Origin: Skeletonema tropicum
Lineage: Eukaryota; Bacillariophyta; Thalassiosirophyceae; Thalassiosirales; Thalassiosiraceae
Direction of reading: 5' to 3'
NCBI GenBank assembly: GCA_037178625.1
Contig: CM074129.1
Location: 4,773,963-4,837,962, forward strand
Length of the DNA stretch: 64,000 nt
In this document: piece by piece, positions 10,153-19,210 of the stretch
Layout: each line of letters starts with the position of its first letter
Position numbering within the stretch: position 1 is the first letter of the stretch
Program-made: the position numbers and the translations under genes
The notes under the pieces: model-generated
What the model saw: the letters and a program-made list of their open reading frames with translations, nothing else
Database searches by the model: none
What the model was told of the DNA's origin: nothing

Positions 10153-10468
10153 TGTTCAGGACGCTGAACGATAGCGAAGAGGAGGCGATGCAATACAAAG
10201 GCGTCAAAAAGGTGAAGTAGCAAGTAAATAAATACAAAGTTAATCAGATTAGATATCTATGAGGTGAAGTAGCAAGTAGGTAGGCACATCATTCACCTCA
10301 TTCTTCATGACATGACACGAGTAGTATCTACTACTAAAATAATATAAACTTTGCTTTCTCTAGACGATGTTGGCAAGTATTACTATTGTAGGGATACAGA
10401 CAATCATATAACAGAAATTTTAAAGTACGTCTGATAATAATATTGCAGGGATTCAGACAGTGCACGAC
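10153..10468. other. AT-rich intergenic stretch
   Basis: No gene is seen. GAGGTGAAGTAGCAAGTA-like words occur twice (near 10210 and 10262), a short direct repeat. Confidence 0.5.
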
Positions 10469-10955
10469 ATGATGATGTCTTGTGCGTCGTGTGGTCTAGA
10501 GAAGCTGACCACAAGCACAAATTGAAGATATGTACCGCTTGTAATTTCGTACGATGTTGCTGTGTTGAGAATGTCAGAAGGAACATTGGCAGCATCACAA
10601 GCGAGAGTGCAAGGTAAGGGCCGCTGAACTACGTGACAAGGTTTCATTCAAGCAGCTGAAAGCAGTTACGTTGGTGATTTCCCCATTTGTTCTTTACCGC
10701 TACCACTTGATAGAAATAAATCGAAAGTGATGTCATGCTGCAGCAAAAGAATCTTGTGGTGGCTTGCTTTCCCAATAGAAGCGGGAGATCTCTGAAGCAG
10801 AGTTGTCCATTCTGCCGGGAACGGTTGCCAAAGATGAAGACGAAGCCAATCTGATTACAATAAGGAGGGTAGAAACGAATGATCCGGTTGCAACGCATGA
10901 AATGTGCATAAAGCACTTTATTGTGGAGATTAAAAATGGGCTTGCATTCTACAAT
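10469..10955 (+). pseudogene. Frameshifted MYND-finger/RING-like gene relic
   Basis: Reading across at least four frameshifts recovers a MYND finger (CASCG, then LKICTAC, then VRCCCVE, then CQKEHWQHHKREC), the linker KVRAAELRD, a RING-like block (VGDFPICSLPLPLD, SCCSKRI, SCPFCRERLP) and the start of the Sel1 region (ITIRRVETNDPVA). The order and spacing match the intact 302-aa proteins at 17.9, 21.6 and 25.3 kb, and the SLPLPL wording is closer to the pseudogene at 39.6 kb. The Sel1 repeats are absent. It lies between the inverted ends at 9818 and 11375. Confidence 0.85.
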
Positions 10956-11110
10956 TTCAAAGATGCAGCCGGCCGGCGGCGGTTGTTGCTGTTGCCGCTG
11001 ACGGCGGTACCCGCCGACGCATGGTGGCCGCCACCATTGCCTACAGCAGAGGGGACACCGACACCACCATGGCGGCCGTTGTTGCCGTCGATAGAGGGTT
11101 GTGAAGACAT
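10949..11110 (-). CDS. 53-aa Gly/Asn-rich ORF, possibly an orphan 5' fragment
   Basis: An ATG at 11110 opens a 53-codon frame starting MSSQPSIDGNNGRHGG, rich in Gly, Asn and Ala, in a locally GC-rich patch (10965-11100) unlike its AT-rich surroundings. It looks like the low-complexity N-terminus of a larger diatom-type protein cut short by a TAG, but no family can be named. It overlaps the end of the MYND relic on the other strand. It may be noncoding. Confidence 0.25.
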   Translation of the reverse strand: MSSQPSIDGNNGRHGGVGVPSAVGNGGGHHASAGTAVSGNSNNRRRPAASLKL

Positions 11111-11377
11111 GATGTTATTTACTATGATGTGTTGTGTTGGCTGTAGGTTTCATTCGTCATTCGATCGCGATGGAGAACGATGAAATCCATTTGTACCAAT
11201 TCCTACGTGAAATATTGGGAACGCTGTTGGTACGCAAAAGAGGTTGTTTGCGAACCAACAGCGTTCCCAACTCGTTCGGAACGCTGTTGGTACGCACGCT
11301 ACTTTGTCACACCTGACGTCACCACTCGCGCGTAATGCGCACAAAAACAGCGTTCCGGACCAACTAAAACCACTCTA

Positions 11378-11778
11378 GCGAGGCCAAATGATCTGCAATA
11401 CATAAACCTGCGTGCATGGCAAGAGGTGTTCTTCGGGCACATCCAGTGCAAAGTATGTACGAAAACGTTGACGTGACTAGAGATACAGCAATGACCCAAA
11501 TCCTACACGCCTCACGCCAACTATCTCGGTAAATAGGCATGCCCGCCTGAGCCTATAAGGCCTCTTACTTTTGACCCCAACCATAATTTACCAGCTCTCA
11601 CTCGGCCAAATTGGAACACAAACTCCGCACTACTAAGCCAAAAAACACAACTCACAACTGAGCTCAACTGCACATAATTTTGTATTCCGTCAATCAAACA
11701 TAACATTCCGCCCAAGCCAAACAAGCTACACTGTCAACTTACTTCTAGAAGTTACAACTGCATCCTCACGATACAATA
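11378..11778 (+). promoter_or_regulatory. Upstream block of 145-aa gene copy D
   Basis: From about 11500 to the ATG the sequence matches 7618-7879 and the complement of 6066-6330, again running up to the start codon. The part 11460-11500 repeats the GACGTGACTA/CAGCAATGACC words of the arms at 7478 and 9631. No gene is seen. Confidence 0.5.
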
Positions 11779-12228
11779 ATGTGCAACGCCAGATCAACCA
11801 AGACAACTCCCTTCATCATCAAGAAGGACCAATCCTCTGCTTCTTCCAGCTCCGAACCAGTGCACACAACTACTGCACCCTGCCACCCAGAGCAGATAGA
11901 AATCGATATTGATATTGGTACCCTGAGTGCACAAGACCTGCAATCGCTGAAGCAAGACGACCCGTTCCTCTACTATTCTATCCCCGTTGTCCGAAGGACG
12001 GCGTTCAGTCTTGAGGAGCCCGATATGTCTCCTACAAGCTTAAAGGAGAGCTTAAGAGGATCCACTATTGTCAAGCGACGAACGCGAGTGTTTTATGAGT
12101 GTCATACGGATGTCCTGATGGATGATCTTTTGGGAGATTTCGAAGACGAGGAATATGATGAATCAGCTTTGGAGCAGATTGATCTTGACTTCCTCAAGAT
12201 GTTAGGTCTGCATGCTAGACAGCAATGA
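11779..12228 (+). CDS. 149-aa variant of the 145-aa protein, copy D
   Basis: This is the fourth full copy. It carries a 12-bp insertion by local duplication (GAGAGCTTAAGA next to CTTAAAGGA), giving SLKESLRGST where copy C reads SLKGST, so the product is four residues longer. Other changes are RTAFS for RAAFS, FYECH for SYECH and KMLGL for KMFGL. The frame stays open and the motif order is unchanged. It is followed at 13930-13046 by the convergent NTF2-like gene. Function unknown. Confidence 0.75.
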   Translation: MCNARSTKTTPFIIKKDQSSASSSSEPVHTTTAPCHPEQIEIDIDIGTLSAQDLQSLKQDDPFLYYSIPVVRRTAFSLEEPDMSPTSLKESLRGSTIVKRRTRVFYECHTDVLMDDLLGDFEDEEYDESALEQIDLDFLKMLGLHARQQ

Positions 12229-13045
12229 GACACGAAATGGGAATGTCACCGTGTAGGATTGAAGATACTTTCTAACGATAGTAGAATAGTAAAAATGTAA
12301 CATTACATAGTTACATCATACCAGGCTGGATGGGGGCGGGGGTTTCTGCAAGATACCCATTGGGCACTCAATACCCCCAAAATAGCTCGTGTCACATCCA
12401 AATATGCTTTGATAGTGATATCATAGGTGCAAGAAATCTTGCTTCTGAGACAATAATAGCTTCCATGGCACCGTGAGGTTCTGCTGTTGCTGTTGTCCTA
12501 CTAAGTCTTGGACTCTAGGCTCTCAAAACGAGGGGTTGGGGGTGGGGTCCTCGTTCGTCGGTCTCCTACACCTACAGCATTGGAAGCTTTTCCTTGTCGA
12601 CTGGCAATATCAATATCTCGATACTGCTCTTTCCCTCTCGGCCTCCTCCTATTCTATTAGCTTCATTCCTGAGGAAGTGGTGCCTTTTACTATGACTGTG
12701 GCAAGAGAAAAAAATGAGACATCGTGTCTGAGTATTGAGGGTGGTTACTAAATTATGATGTGCCTTAGCCTTACTTTTTCTTCCTCCGACTCCAAACCAC
12801 ATCTTTCTTCACATGATCAGAACTTCGTGTATTTCCTCATTTGTTCCTCCCTTATATATCTTCATTTCGATTGACTCCAACCCATGATGGCCTTTCGATT
12901 ATTTCGTACTAACTTGCTCATCATCATGATCATGCACCTCACCGTTTCTGCGGACTTTACAAGAAAAAGTTCTTCGTCCATCATGGATGAGATTGTTCTC
13001 TTCGATTCACATGTTTGTTATCTTGCAGCGTGGTATTAAACTCTC
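12229..13045. other. Intergenic, no gene seen
   Basis: The segment 12550-12600 (GGTCTCCTACACCTACAGC, GCATTGGAAGCTT) recurs at 8605-8650, so it belongs to the duplicated block. The rest has only short frames. Confidence 0.5.
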
Positions 13046-13930
13046 TTACTTGGGAAGTATTGTAGTCGTATTGTGTAGTGATGAGTCCTCAATTGAACTG
13101 GTTGTGCTTTCGCTGTTGGTACGTTTTGGTAGAAGGTCCCCCAACCACTTGCTGCTGTTACTACCAATCCGAATACGATCATTTTCCTTGCCATTCCTCC
13201 AAGAGGGAAAAGTCATATTATTTGCAAATGCACTCCTCGTCTCAACACATGGCTCCAACTTGATAATCTTCTGATCTACCACAAGCGCCGAGACATGAGT
13301 GACTCTACTGCTATTCTCGTTGTAGTACCAGTGCACAGTATACTCTATATTGTACTCATCCACAAAATTGATATCTTCTAGCGTGGCAACAATGCCCTGT
13401 TTCAACATTTGTTTATTGATCTGAATAAATGACGACTTATCAATAGGTGTGTCGCTATCCATCATGTGGACAAGGTTATCTGAGAATAGATTGTCAATAA
13501 TGTGAATGTGTACATCTGCCATGTCTTTTTTTGTCCCATCGAATAAGCTGAGGTAAGCGCACAACGGCTCTTCAATGACAGATAGCGGCGAATAATAAGA
13601 GTCTGAAGTTGTTCTACCCAAACTTCTGCTGCTATTACGAATACTCATCGATCGAAGATTGGGATGTATGGATGACGACGGCCTGAGTTTGCTTAAGGAC
13701 AAATCGCCATCCGTTTCTATTTCATTTTGCTTGGTGGCTTTCGGCTTGCTAATCATCTTCGATGATAATGTGGATTTGTTGAATGATAATGTAGGAGTTG
13801 TTATGTGTTGCGTTGGTAGAGAGGGCTGTCGTGCAGTGTATGTCGTGCGTGCAGCGCTGGTCTTGCTTGTCACGAATGAAGCCCAGCTCGGGCAACGTTT
13901 GAGTATATGGTTGACTTGACCATCACCCAT
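13046..13930 (-). CDS. 294-aa protein with an NTF2-like (SnoaL-like) domain
   Basis: Residues ~1-120 are Ser/Thr/Lys-rich and low in structure. Residues ~122-230 fit an NTF2-like fold: LSLFDGTKKDMADVHIHIIDNLF, then a helix with SFIQINKQMLKQGIV, then strands LEDINFVDEYNIEYTVHWYYNE, VTHVSALVVDQKIIKLEP. The closing 'dgKIv-l-p' strand is typical of SnoaL-like proteins. This assignment rests on pattern, not a search, and no catalytic residues can be named. The C-terminus is Ser/Thr-rich. The ATG at 13930 is taken as start because the codon before it is GTG. A decayed copy lies at 8600-9350. It is convergent with 145-aa copy D. Confidence 0.6.
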   Translation of the reverse strand: MGDGQVNHILKRCPSWASFVTSKTSAARTTYTARQPSLPTQHITTPTLSFNKSTLSSKMISKPKATKQNEIETDGDLSLSKLRPSSSIHPNLRSMSIRNSSRSLGRTTSDSYYSPLSVIEEPLCAYLSLFDGTKKDMADVHIHIIDNLFSDNLVHMMDSDTPIDKSSFIQINKQMLKQGIVATLEDINFVDEYNIEYTVHWYYNENSSRVTHVSALVVDQKIIKLEPCVETRSAFANNMTFPSWRNGKENDRIRIGSNSSKWLGDLLPKRTNSESTTSSIEDSSLHNTTTILPK

Positions 13931-14118
13931 CACACCTGCTTGATGATGGCTGAAAAAGAGATTGCCAAGTAAGCATGATGAGGCCCATCACAGCCCCACA
14001 CACACAACCACGGCCCAAATCAATGGTCAACATTGATCATATTGTTCCTGCAGATGATCACGACGCAGGGGTTATTAGGCGGTCGGCGGCGTCTTTGGAA
14101 TCCATTTGGGCACAAACT
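13931..14118. repeat. Upstream flank duplicated at 9165-9350
   Basis: The stretch 13980-14105 (AATCAATGGTCAACATTGAT, TTATTAGGCGGTCGGCGGCG) matches 9222-9350 at high identity. It is presumably the promoter side of the NTF2-like gene and marks the edge of the duplicated block. Confidence 0.75.
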
Positions 14119-14685
14119 ATAGACCTTATTAACGGGGGCACGCCCGGTTGATTTCCCCCCTTTCTAAATTTTCATGCCTGCGCTTCGATTTTTCCACATT
14201 TTTGTTAGTGAAGTGCTCTAGCTGCAGGCCAAAATGGCCAAAATTAAGTTTTGGGGAGTTGTTTCATATGCTTTTCCAATTGCACCATCCTTTAGTCGAC
14301 ATTAATGGAGGTCTATAGATGCGTTAGCTGGCCTAAAGTTCCAAGTCCCTGCTGAGTAATGTGTGTGTGATTCTACTGGCTTTTTTGTTAGACAAATTTG
14401 GCAGGCCATCAGCCATCAAGCCAGCACCAAGCTAGAGTGCATCTTCAAATGCATATCTCGACGAAAATATACGCTTTCATCACCTACCCCGCAAAGTAAA
14501 TACTCACATAATAGTCACCTAAAGGATAGTATCTCGGGATAAGCATATAGACCACTTCCCTGAAACTTAATTTTGGCGGTCAGAGCTGCTCCCTAACTAA
14601 AGTCACTAACAAAATTGTGGAAAAATCGTAGCGCAGGCACGAAAAATGGCGGGAACGAAAAGTGGGCGCTGTTAATAAGGTCTAT
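14119..14685. mobile_element. Long-TIR non-autonomous DNA element, family 1, copy 2
   Basis: The outer 15 bp are perfect inverted copies (ATAGACCTTATTAAC / GTTAATAAGGTCTAT), followed inward by a longer imperfect match (GATTTTTCCACA, TTTTGTTAGTGA, GCCAAAATTAAG). The interior shares AAAATATACGCTTTCATCAC and ATAGTCACCTAAAGGATAGT with the element at 6526-7106 in opposite orientation. There is no transposase frame. No clear target duplication could be assigned. It sits between the NTF2-like gene and the 3' end of the tyrosyl-tRNA synthetase gene. Confidence 0.8.
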
Positions 14686-14839
14686 TTAAGCATCCATCTC
14701 TCAACCAGAACAAACCCAACAAACCGTCCGTCCCATTATTAATCATACATAAGTAGTATGATTCATTTGCACAGAGAATTGGATTAAATCTTATCAATGT
14801 CAATGGAATAATTCCTCCTACTCAATCAATATATAAAAT

Positions 14840-17215
14840 TTACTTCTTCTTCTGCTTGGACATCTTCTTCGCCCAAGCCTTCAAAGCCTTGACTCCCTTG
14901 GCTGCACTTCCATCGTTCTTAATCGCCTCACTCGTCTTGGTCAACACCTCCACCATTATCGTCGAAATGCATCCCTTCAAATCTCCTGGGTGGAGAGCTC
15001 CCGACTTGAAATCTGCTTCCAATTGCGACTTGCTAGTGTAGGTCACATCACCTCCATTCTCGGGCGAGCGACTAATGGTCACTCCCCCCTTGCCACTTTC
15101 ACTGTCCAACCCTCCAAAGTACGTCAATAATGCAATGGGAGGACAAAACTCGATATTGCCAGGTTCACAAAAGGCCTTCTTCATCTTGGACTTGCCATTG
15201 ACCTTGGGATCATCCATCAAGAAGTACTCGTCAATCTCTTGTACGTGTGCAAGGGATTCACGTGGTTGTTGGAGTGCCAAGTTGGGTGAGGATGTATTGT
15301 GAGTAATTGTAGGAACGGGCAAGATGGATTGCAGTGAAGGATGAGAGAGTTTGACCGAGTAGAATTCTTCAATCAATGTCGCCTCAGTTGAAATCTCCTT
15401 CGTCGTCGAATCATCTCCCAAGCTCATGTTGGCCATGGCACTGCTAATGTCACCATCATTGTCCATCTCCAACGAAATACTCTTGGGATTCACACCCAAC
15501 ACATCACCAATCATCATGAGTCGTCCAATCACCTTTCCTACACAATCTGCATCCTTCATTCCACCCATGACAGTGTCCAATTGGAAGTGTCTTCCAGCAT
15601 TGATTACCGAGATCCAATAGTTGGAAGGATCCTTCAAGATGGCTTCTGATTGGAGTACAATTGTCACATTCTTCATGATGGCATCGTCTTCCCCGTGCAA
15701 GTGGATATCAAGTGCACGTAATGTGGACAATAGGATGGCATGATAGGCTGGAATCAACTTGAGATCAGCGTCGAGTGCATTGTTCACAATTGCCGTCCAA
15801 TCACGCAGCAGGAGGACCTTGGGAGTATCGGCATCGGCTGCCTTTAATTTCGTCAAAATGTCAGCAGCACTTTGCATGGTTGGGTTGGAGTTGGGAAGAG
15901 GTGCCATCACCAAATGACTGTTGGGTTGAACAACTCCCTCCTTGATCAGATCCAATCGGAATACTTTGGGTGCTTCATCCTCACTGACTGCAGGAGTAGT
16001 AGCTTCTCTCTTAAATTCACGAACCTGTTCCAATAATCCCTTGGCCGTTTCATCATTTGTAAAGTGATCTCTGACAGGCTGTAATAATGTATTCAACGAA
16101 TCAATCAATCCCTCCTTAAGTTGATCGGGGGTGATATTCCCAGAGAGGAAATCTTCCTTGACAGCTTCGTACTTGTCAAACGTGTGTCCCTCAGGTGCCG
16201 CAGATGTTGCACAGGTAAAGGTAGCCCCCGGTGGTGACATGACAATGTGTTGAACATAATCCAAAATTGGATTTTTGAGCGTATCTTCTGTCAAATGCAT
16301 TGATTCTTTTCCTGCATCTGCATCATTATCCCCACCACCAGTCTCTGCTGCTGCCTCTGTCGTTTTGTCGTCTTCTCCCTCTTCATCGGCGGTAGGACAG
16401 TACGCCTTGGTAATTTTCCTCCTCACATCCTCCACCGTATCCTCCATGAAAATAGCACTATCCGGATCACTCTTACTCATCTTTTCCTGCCCCTTCTTCA
16501 ATCCATACAACATGTGATGACTCAAAATCACCGGCTTGTACCTCCTCTTGGCGGCATCACAATATTCCCTAGCGAGCATATTGACCTTCCTCTGATCGAC
16601 GCCCAACTGACAGATATCCGCTTTCAAAAAGAACACATCGGTGCACTGCATGAGCGGGTACAACACCTGCGCCGCAGTCAAATTGCCCTCCAACCGGCCC
16701 ATGATTTGACAGCACTTTTTGATCCGAGTGACATTGAATCGTCGCGCCACATCCAGCATGGTCGGCCAATAGATGTGAGCGTTCTCGGTGATCTCCTCGG
16801 AGGCCCAGCGGAATTCCACGTTGGATAGGTCCATGCCGGCCGCCTTCCACACTTCAATGAGATATTTCCCCACAATGACGATTTTTTGGAGGTCGCCGCC
16901 CATTTTGTCGTTCATGAGTGCGAACCAGTCGGCCACCCAGAAGCAGAATGTGGAGTGGGTCCCGTCAGCCGTGCATTTGTTGACATTGACACTTTTGAGG
17001 AGGCCCTGAGCGATGTGCATGCGGCCGGAGGGTTCGAAGCCATCGTAGAGGCGGATGCGCGGCCCGTCGTCGGGGGTGCCCCGTCCTTTTGACAGGATGA
17101 GAGCTTGCAGTTCTTTGGCCGAAATGCATTCTTCGCCGACGGTTAGGATGCGTTGGAGGTCGGCTTCTAGATCGTCGGTCCAGGGCCGTGGCGGCGGGGC
17201 TTCTTTCTTCGGCAT
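14840..17215 (-). CDS. TyrRS: Tyrosyl-tRNA synthetase, double-length pseudo-dimeric form
   Basis: The product charges tRNA-Tyr with tyrosine in the cytosol. The first lobe (residues ~1-385) has the class I signatures: GFEPSGRMHIAQ at 59-70 (the HIGH-type motif of eukaryotic TyrRS) and a perfect KMSKS at about 245-249. The second lobe (~420-791) resembles a degenerate repeat of the first, with SHLVMAPLPNSNP where the HIGH-type motif is expected, DDPKVNGKSKMKKAF in place of KMSKS, and a final SGALHPGDLK like the first lobe's SGNITPDQLK. At 791 aa it is about twice the usual eukaryotic catalytic core. A double-length, pseudo-dimeric TyrRS is known from Leishmania. It diverges from the MYND gene across 669 bp. 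This is the only intact copy; two truncated ones follow. Confidence 0.93.
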   Translation of the reverse strand: MPKKEAPPPRPWTDDLEADLQRILTVGEECISAKELQALILSKGRGTPDDGPRIRLYDGFEPSGRMHIAQGLLKSVNVNKCTADGTHSTFCFWVADWFALMNDKMGGDLQKIVIVGKYLIEVWKAAGMDLSNVEFRWASEEITENAHIYWPTMLDVARRFNVTRIKKCCQIMGRLEGNLTAAQVLYPLMQCTDVFFLKADICQLGVDQRKVNMLAREYCDAAKRRYKPVILSHHMLYGLKKGQEKMSKSDPDSAIFMEDTVEDVRRKITKAYCPTADEEGEDDKTTEAAAETGGGDNDADAGKESMHLTEDTLKNPILDYVQHIVMSPPGATFTCATSAAPEGHTFDKYEAVKEDFLSGNITPDQLKEGLIDSLNTLLQPVRDHFTNDETAKGLLEQVREFKREATTPAVSEDEAPKVFRLDLIKEGVVQPNSHLVMAPLPNSNPTMQSAADILTKLKAADADTPKVLLLRDWTAIVNNALDADLKLIPAYHAILLSTLRALDIHLHGEDDAIMKNVTIVLQSEAILKDPSNYWISVINAGRHFQLDTVMGGMKDADCVGKVIGRLMMIGDVLGVNPKSISLEMDNDGDISSAMANMSLGDDSTTKEISTEATLIEEFYSVKLSHPSLQSILPVPTITHNTSSPNLALQQPRESLAHVQEIDEYFLMDDPKVNGKSKMKKAFCEPGNIEFCPPIALLTYFGGLDSESGKGGVTISRSPENGGDVTYTSKSQLEADFKSGALHPGDLKGCISTIMVEVLTKTSEAIKNDGSAAKGVKALKAWAKKMSKQKKK

Positions 17216-17884
17216 GGTTGTTATGCTTCGTTACTATCACATCTTGTGTCGTTACCGTTACGTAGGAAGGGCGGTGAGCGGTGACGAATCTGCGGCGGAG
17301 ATGAAATTATGAGGCCTTTGCAAACAGACAGACCCAAACAATTTTGCCCAAGGGTGCAAAATGGAGTTTTTTACGTCTTTTCTCTCTCTACTCTAGAGAG
17401 AGAGAGAGAGATATCTGATTTCAAACCTATTGTATGTAACCTACTCCTACCTACAATGTATTTTGTACTGTATTCCTCGACATAGTCAAATTCCGCGAAA
17501 GCTTCATAGTCTCGAGGAAAAAAATGCCACCAGCCAGCCACGCACAGCCTCTTCGCTAGCTCTTCCATCGAAGCCAACATCTACATCTTATCTCTCTCAG
17601 CATCAGTAGTGGTTGATGATAAAGGGTTGCTATCTACCCCCTTCGGCATTGTGGAAGTAAGACCATCATCTCTAGAGAAAAGACCATTAATCTCCAGGAG
17701 ATTAATGCAATTTCTGAAGACACGTCAGACACAAAAATTGATGCACTGAATCTGCGCTCATTCCGCTTGTGTATCTATCACTTTTGTATCCATTAATATT
17801 CCTTATCCTATCCTATCTGTTCTGTACGCACAGTTAATAAATCAACAGTTTATTGATTATCTGTGGTTTTGACAAAATCTTAAG
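17216..17884. promoter_or_regulatory. Divergent intergenic region between TyrRS and MYND gene
   Basis: The 669 bp separate two divergently transcribed genes and so must hold both promoters. It contains a purine/pyrimidine palindrome around 17381-17412 (TCTCTCTCTACTCTAGAGAG) and a CTATCCTATCC stretch close to the MYND start. The same region recurs at 20933-21609 (with a 7-bp TGTATGT duplication near 21152) and 24658-25327. Confidence 0.6.
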
Positions 17885-18793
17885 ATGAGCGGCACTGATG
17901 ATTTAGAGGCAACAGAGGCGATGGACAATAATTGTTGTGCCTCATGCGGCGTAGCAGAAGTTGATGACATCAGATTGAAGAATTGCAATGATTGTGATCT
18001 CGTCAGATATTGTAGCGATTCATGTAGTGAAGCTCATCGTATTCAACATGAAGCAAAATGTAAAGAGCGGGCGGCTGAATTACGTGACGAAAAATTATTC
18101 AAGCAACCGGAGAGCAGTCATCTCGGCGACTGTCCGATCTGCTGTTTGCCTCATTCATTAGTTATGAAGGAGCAGAAAGCGCAAACGTGCTGTAGTAAAG
18201 TGATATGCAGTGGGTGTTCGTTTGCAAATGACGTACGAACGGTCCAAGAGAATCGGCAACAACTTACATGCCCATTCTGTCGGCATCCAAAACCATCAAC
18301 AGAGGAAGAAGTGAAATTGAACGAGATGAAAAGAATAGCAGCGAATGATCCAGGTGCGTTACGTGAATATGGTAAAGAGCTTTACATAAACGGTGATTTC
18401 GATGGTGCATTCAGATACTGTACGAAGGCTGCTGATCTGGGCGATGTGGATGCTCATTATCACTTAGCATTTATGTATCGGAAGGGGCATGGAGTTGAGA
18501 TGGACGAAGCAAAGGCAGTATACTACTTTGAAGAGGCTGCAATTGGTGGCCATCCGAGAGCGAGGTGTAACCTTGCGTTTCTTGATGCAAAGAATGGAAG
18601 ATATGAGAGAGCAGTGAAACATTGGATCATTGCTGCCAACCTTGGATATGATGACTCAATTCAGGAACTAAAGTTGTTTTACGTGCAAGGATTGGTCAGC
18701 AAAGACGACTTCGCTGCTGCCCTTCGTGCGCATCAAGCTGCTGCAAATGATATGAAAAGTCCACAGAGGGATGTAGCGCTAAAATATCTTTAA
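17885..18793 (+). CDS. MYND finger / RING-like / Sel1-repeat protein, copy 1
   Basis: The 302-aa product has a complete MYND zinc finger at residues 18-59 (C18, C21, C34, C37, C43, C47, H55, C59), then a RING-like cysteine block (C83-x2-C86, C102/C103, C108-x2-C111, C129-x2-C132) and Sel1-type helical repeats from about 155 to 265 (GDFDGAFRYCTKAADLG, AKAVYYFEEAAIGGHPRARCNLAF, ERAVKHWIIAANLG). MYND and Sel1 modules mediate protein-protein contacts; a RING could recruit an E2 enzyme, but activity is not shown. No signal peptide. All three tandem copies encode the same protein. Related pseudogenes lie at 10.5 and 39.6 kb. Confidence 0.88.
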   Translation: MSGTDDLEATEAMDNNCCASCGVAEVDDIRLKNCNDCDLVRYCSDSCSEAHRIQHEAKCKERAAELRDEKLFKQPESSHLGDCPICCLPHSLVMKEQKAQTCCSKVICSGCSFANDVRTVQENRQQLTCPFCRHPKPSTEEEVKLNEMKRIAANDPGALREYGKELYINGDFDGAFRYCTKAADLGDVDAHYHLAFMYRKGHGVEMDEAKAVYYFEEAAIGGHPRARCNLAFLDAKNGRYERAVKHWIIAANLGYDDSIQELKLFYVQGLVSKDDFAAALRAHQAAANDMKSPQRDVALKYL

Positions 18794-19210
18794 GGTAGTT
18801 GGTTTGTGATAGTGAATTAAATATTTTTGATGCGTTCATACTCTATCTCCAGCTGTGTATTCTGCTCGTGGGTTTTCGGGAAGCCCCCCCCTGACCAGTA
18901 TGGCCCAGTCACAAGCAGAAGTAGAAGGCAGCTCTGCCGCAATTGAATCTGATTTCACAAAACTAACTTGAATGCGAGAAGCCAAAGTTAGCCTTGTCGC
19001 TTTAGATGTCACGGTCACAGGTCTTCCCGCAAAGAACGTCGGACGGGCGCTATGCAAATGTAATGATCGTACACACAATAGATCTTGCGCAGCCTCATCA
19101 TTATGATGTGCCCTGCTCATCACCAGCGTACATAAAAGTATTTGCCTGATATGAATGATATGGTGAGATCATCGGTACTGAAAAGGACACATCCAGTACC
19201 GCATAATCCT
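18794..19210. other. MYND gene 3' flank, no gene seen
   Basis: Short frames occur on the minus strand but are broken by a one-base difference between unit 1 (AAGTATTTGCC) and units 2-3 (AAGTATTGCC), so they are unlikely to be coding. Two direct GAGCTAAGTAAGAAATTA-like repeats occur near 19220-19255. Confidence 0.6.

Larger units (their letters stand above)
9816..11377. mobile_element. 1.56 kb segment with 28-bp perfect inverted ends and flanking TA
   Basis: Positions 9818-9845 and 11348-11375 are perfect inverted copies (outer end GAGTGGTTTTAGTTGGTCCG). Each is preceded or followed by TA (9816-9817, 11376-11377), as expected for a Tc1/mariner-type target duplication. Each end is part of a palindromic block (9834-9912 and 11279-11358) that contains TGACGTCA and closes with GCGTTCCGG. 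The right end also has a GGGAACGCTGTTGG hairpin near 11218-11270. The interior holds a hAT-like MITE and a MYND pseudogene but no transposase. It may be one composite unit or two separate small palindromic elements that happen to flank the pseudogene. Confidence 0.55.

Noticed and set aside
15075..17312. Plus-strand ORFs opposite the synthetase gene
   Set aside because: These are antisense shadows repeated identically wherever the synthetase is copied.
18836..19210. Minus-strand ORF downstream of each MYND gene (95-126 codons)
   Set aside because: A single-base difference between tandem copies changes its frame and start, and the sequence has no protein-like pattern.
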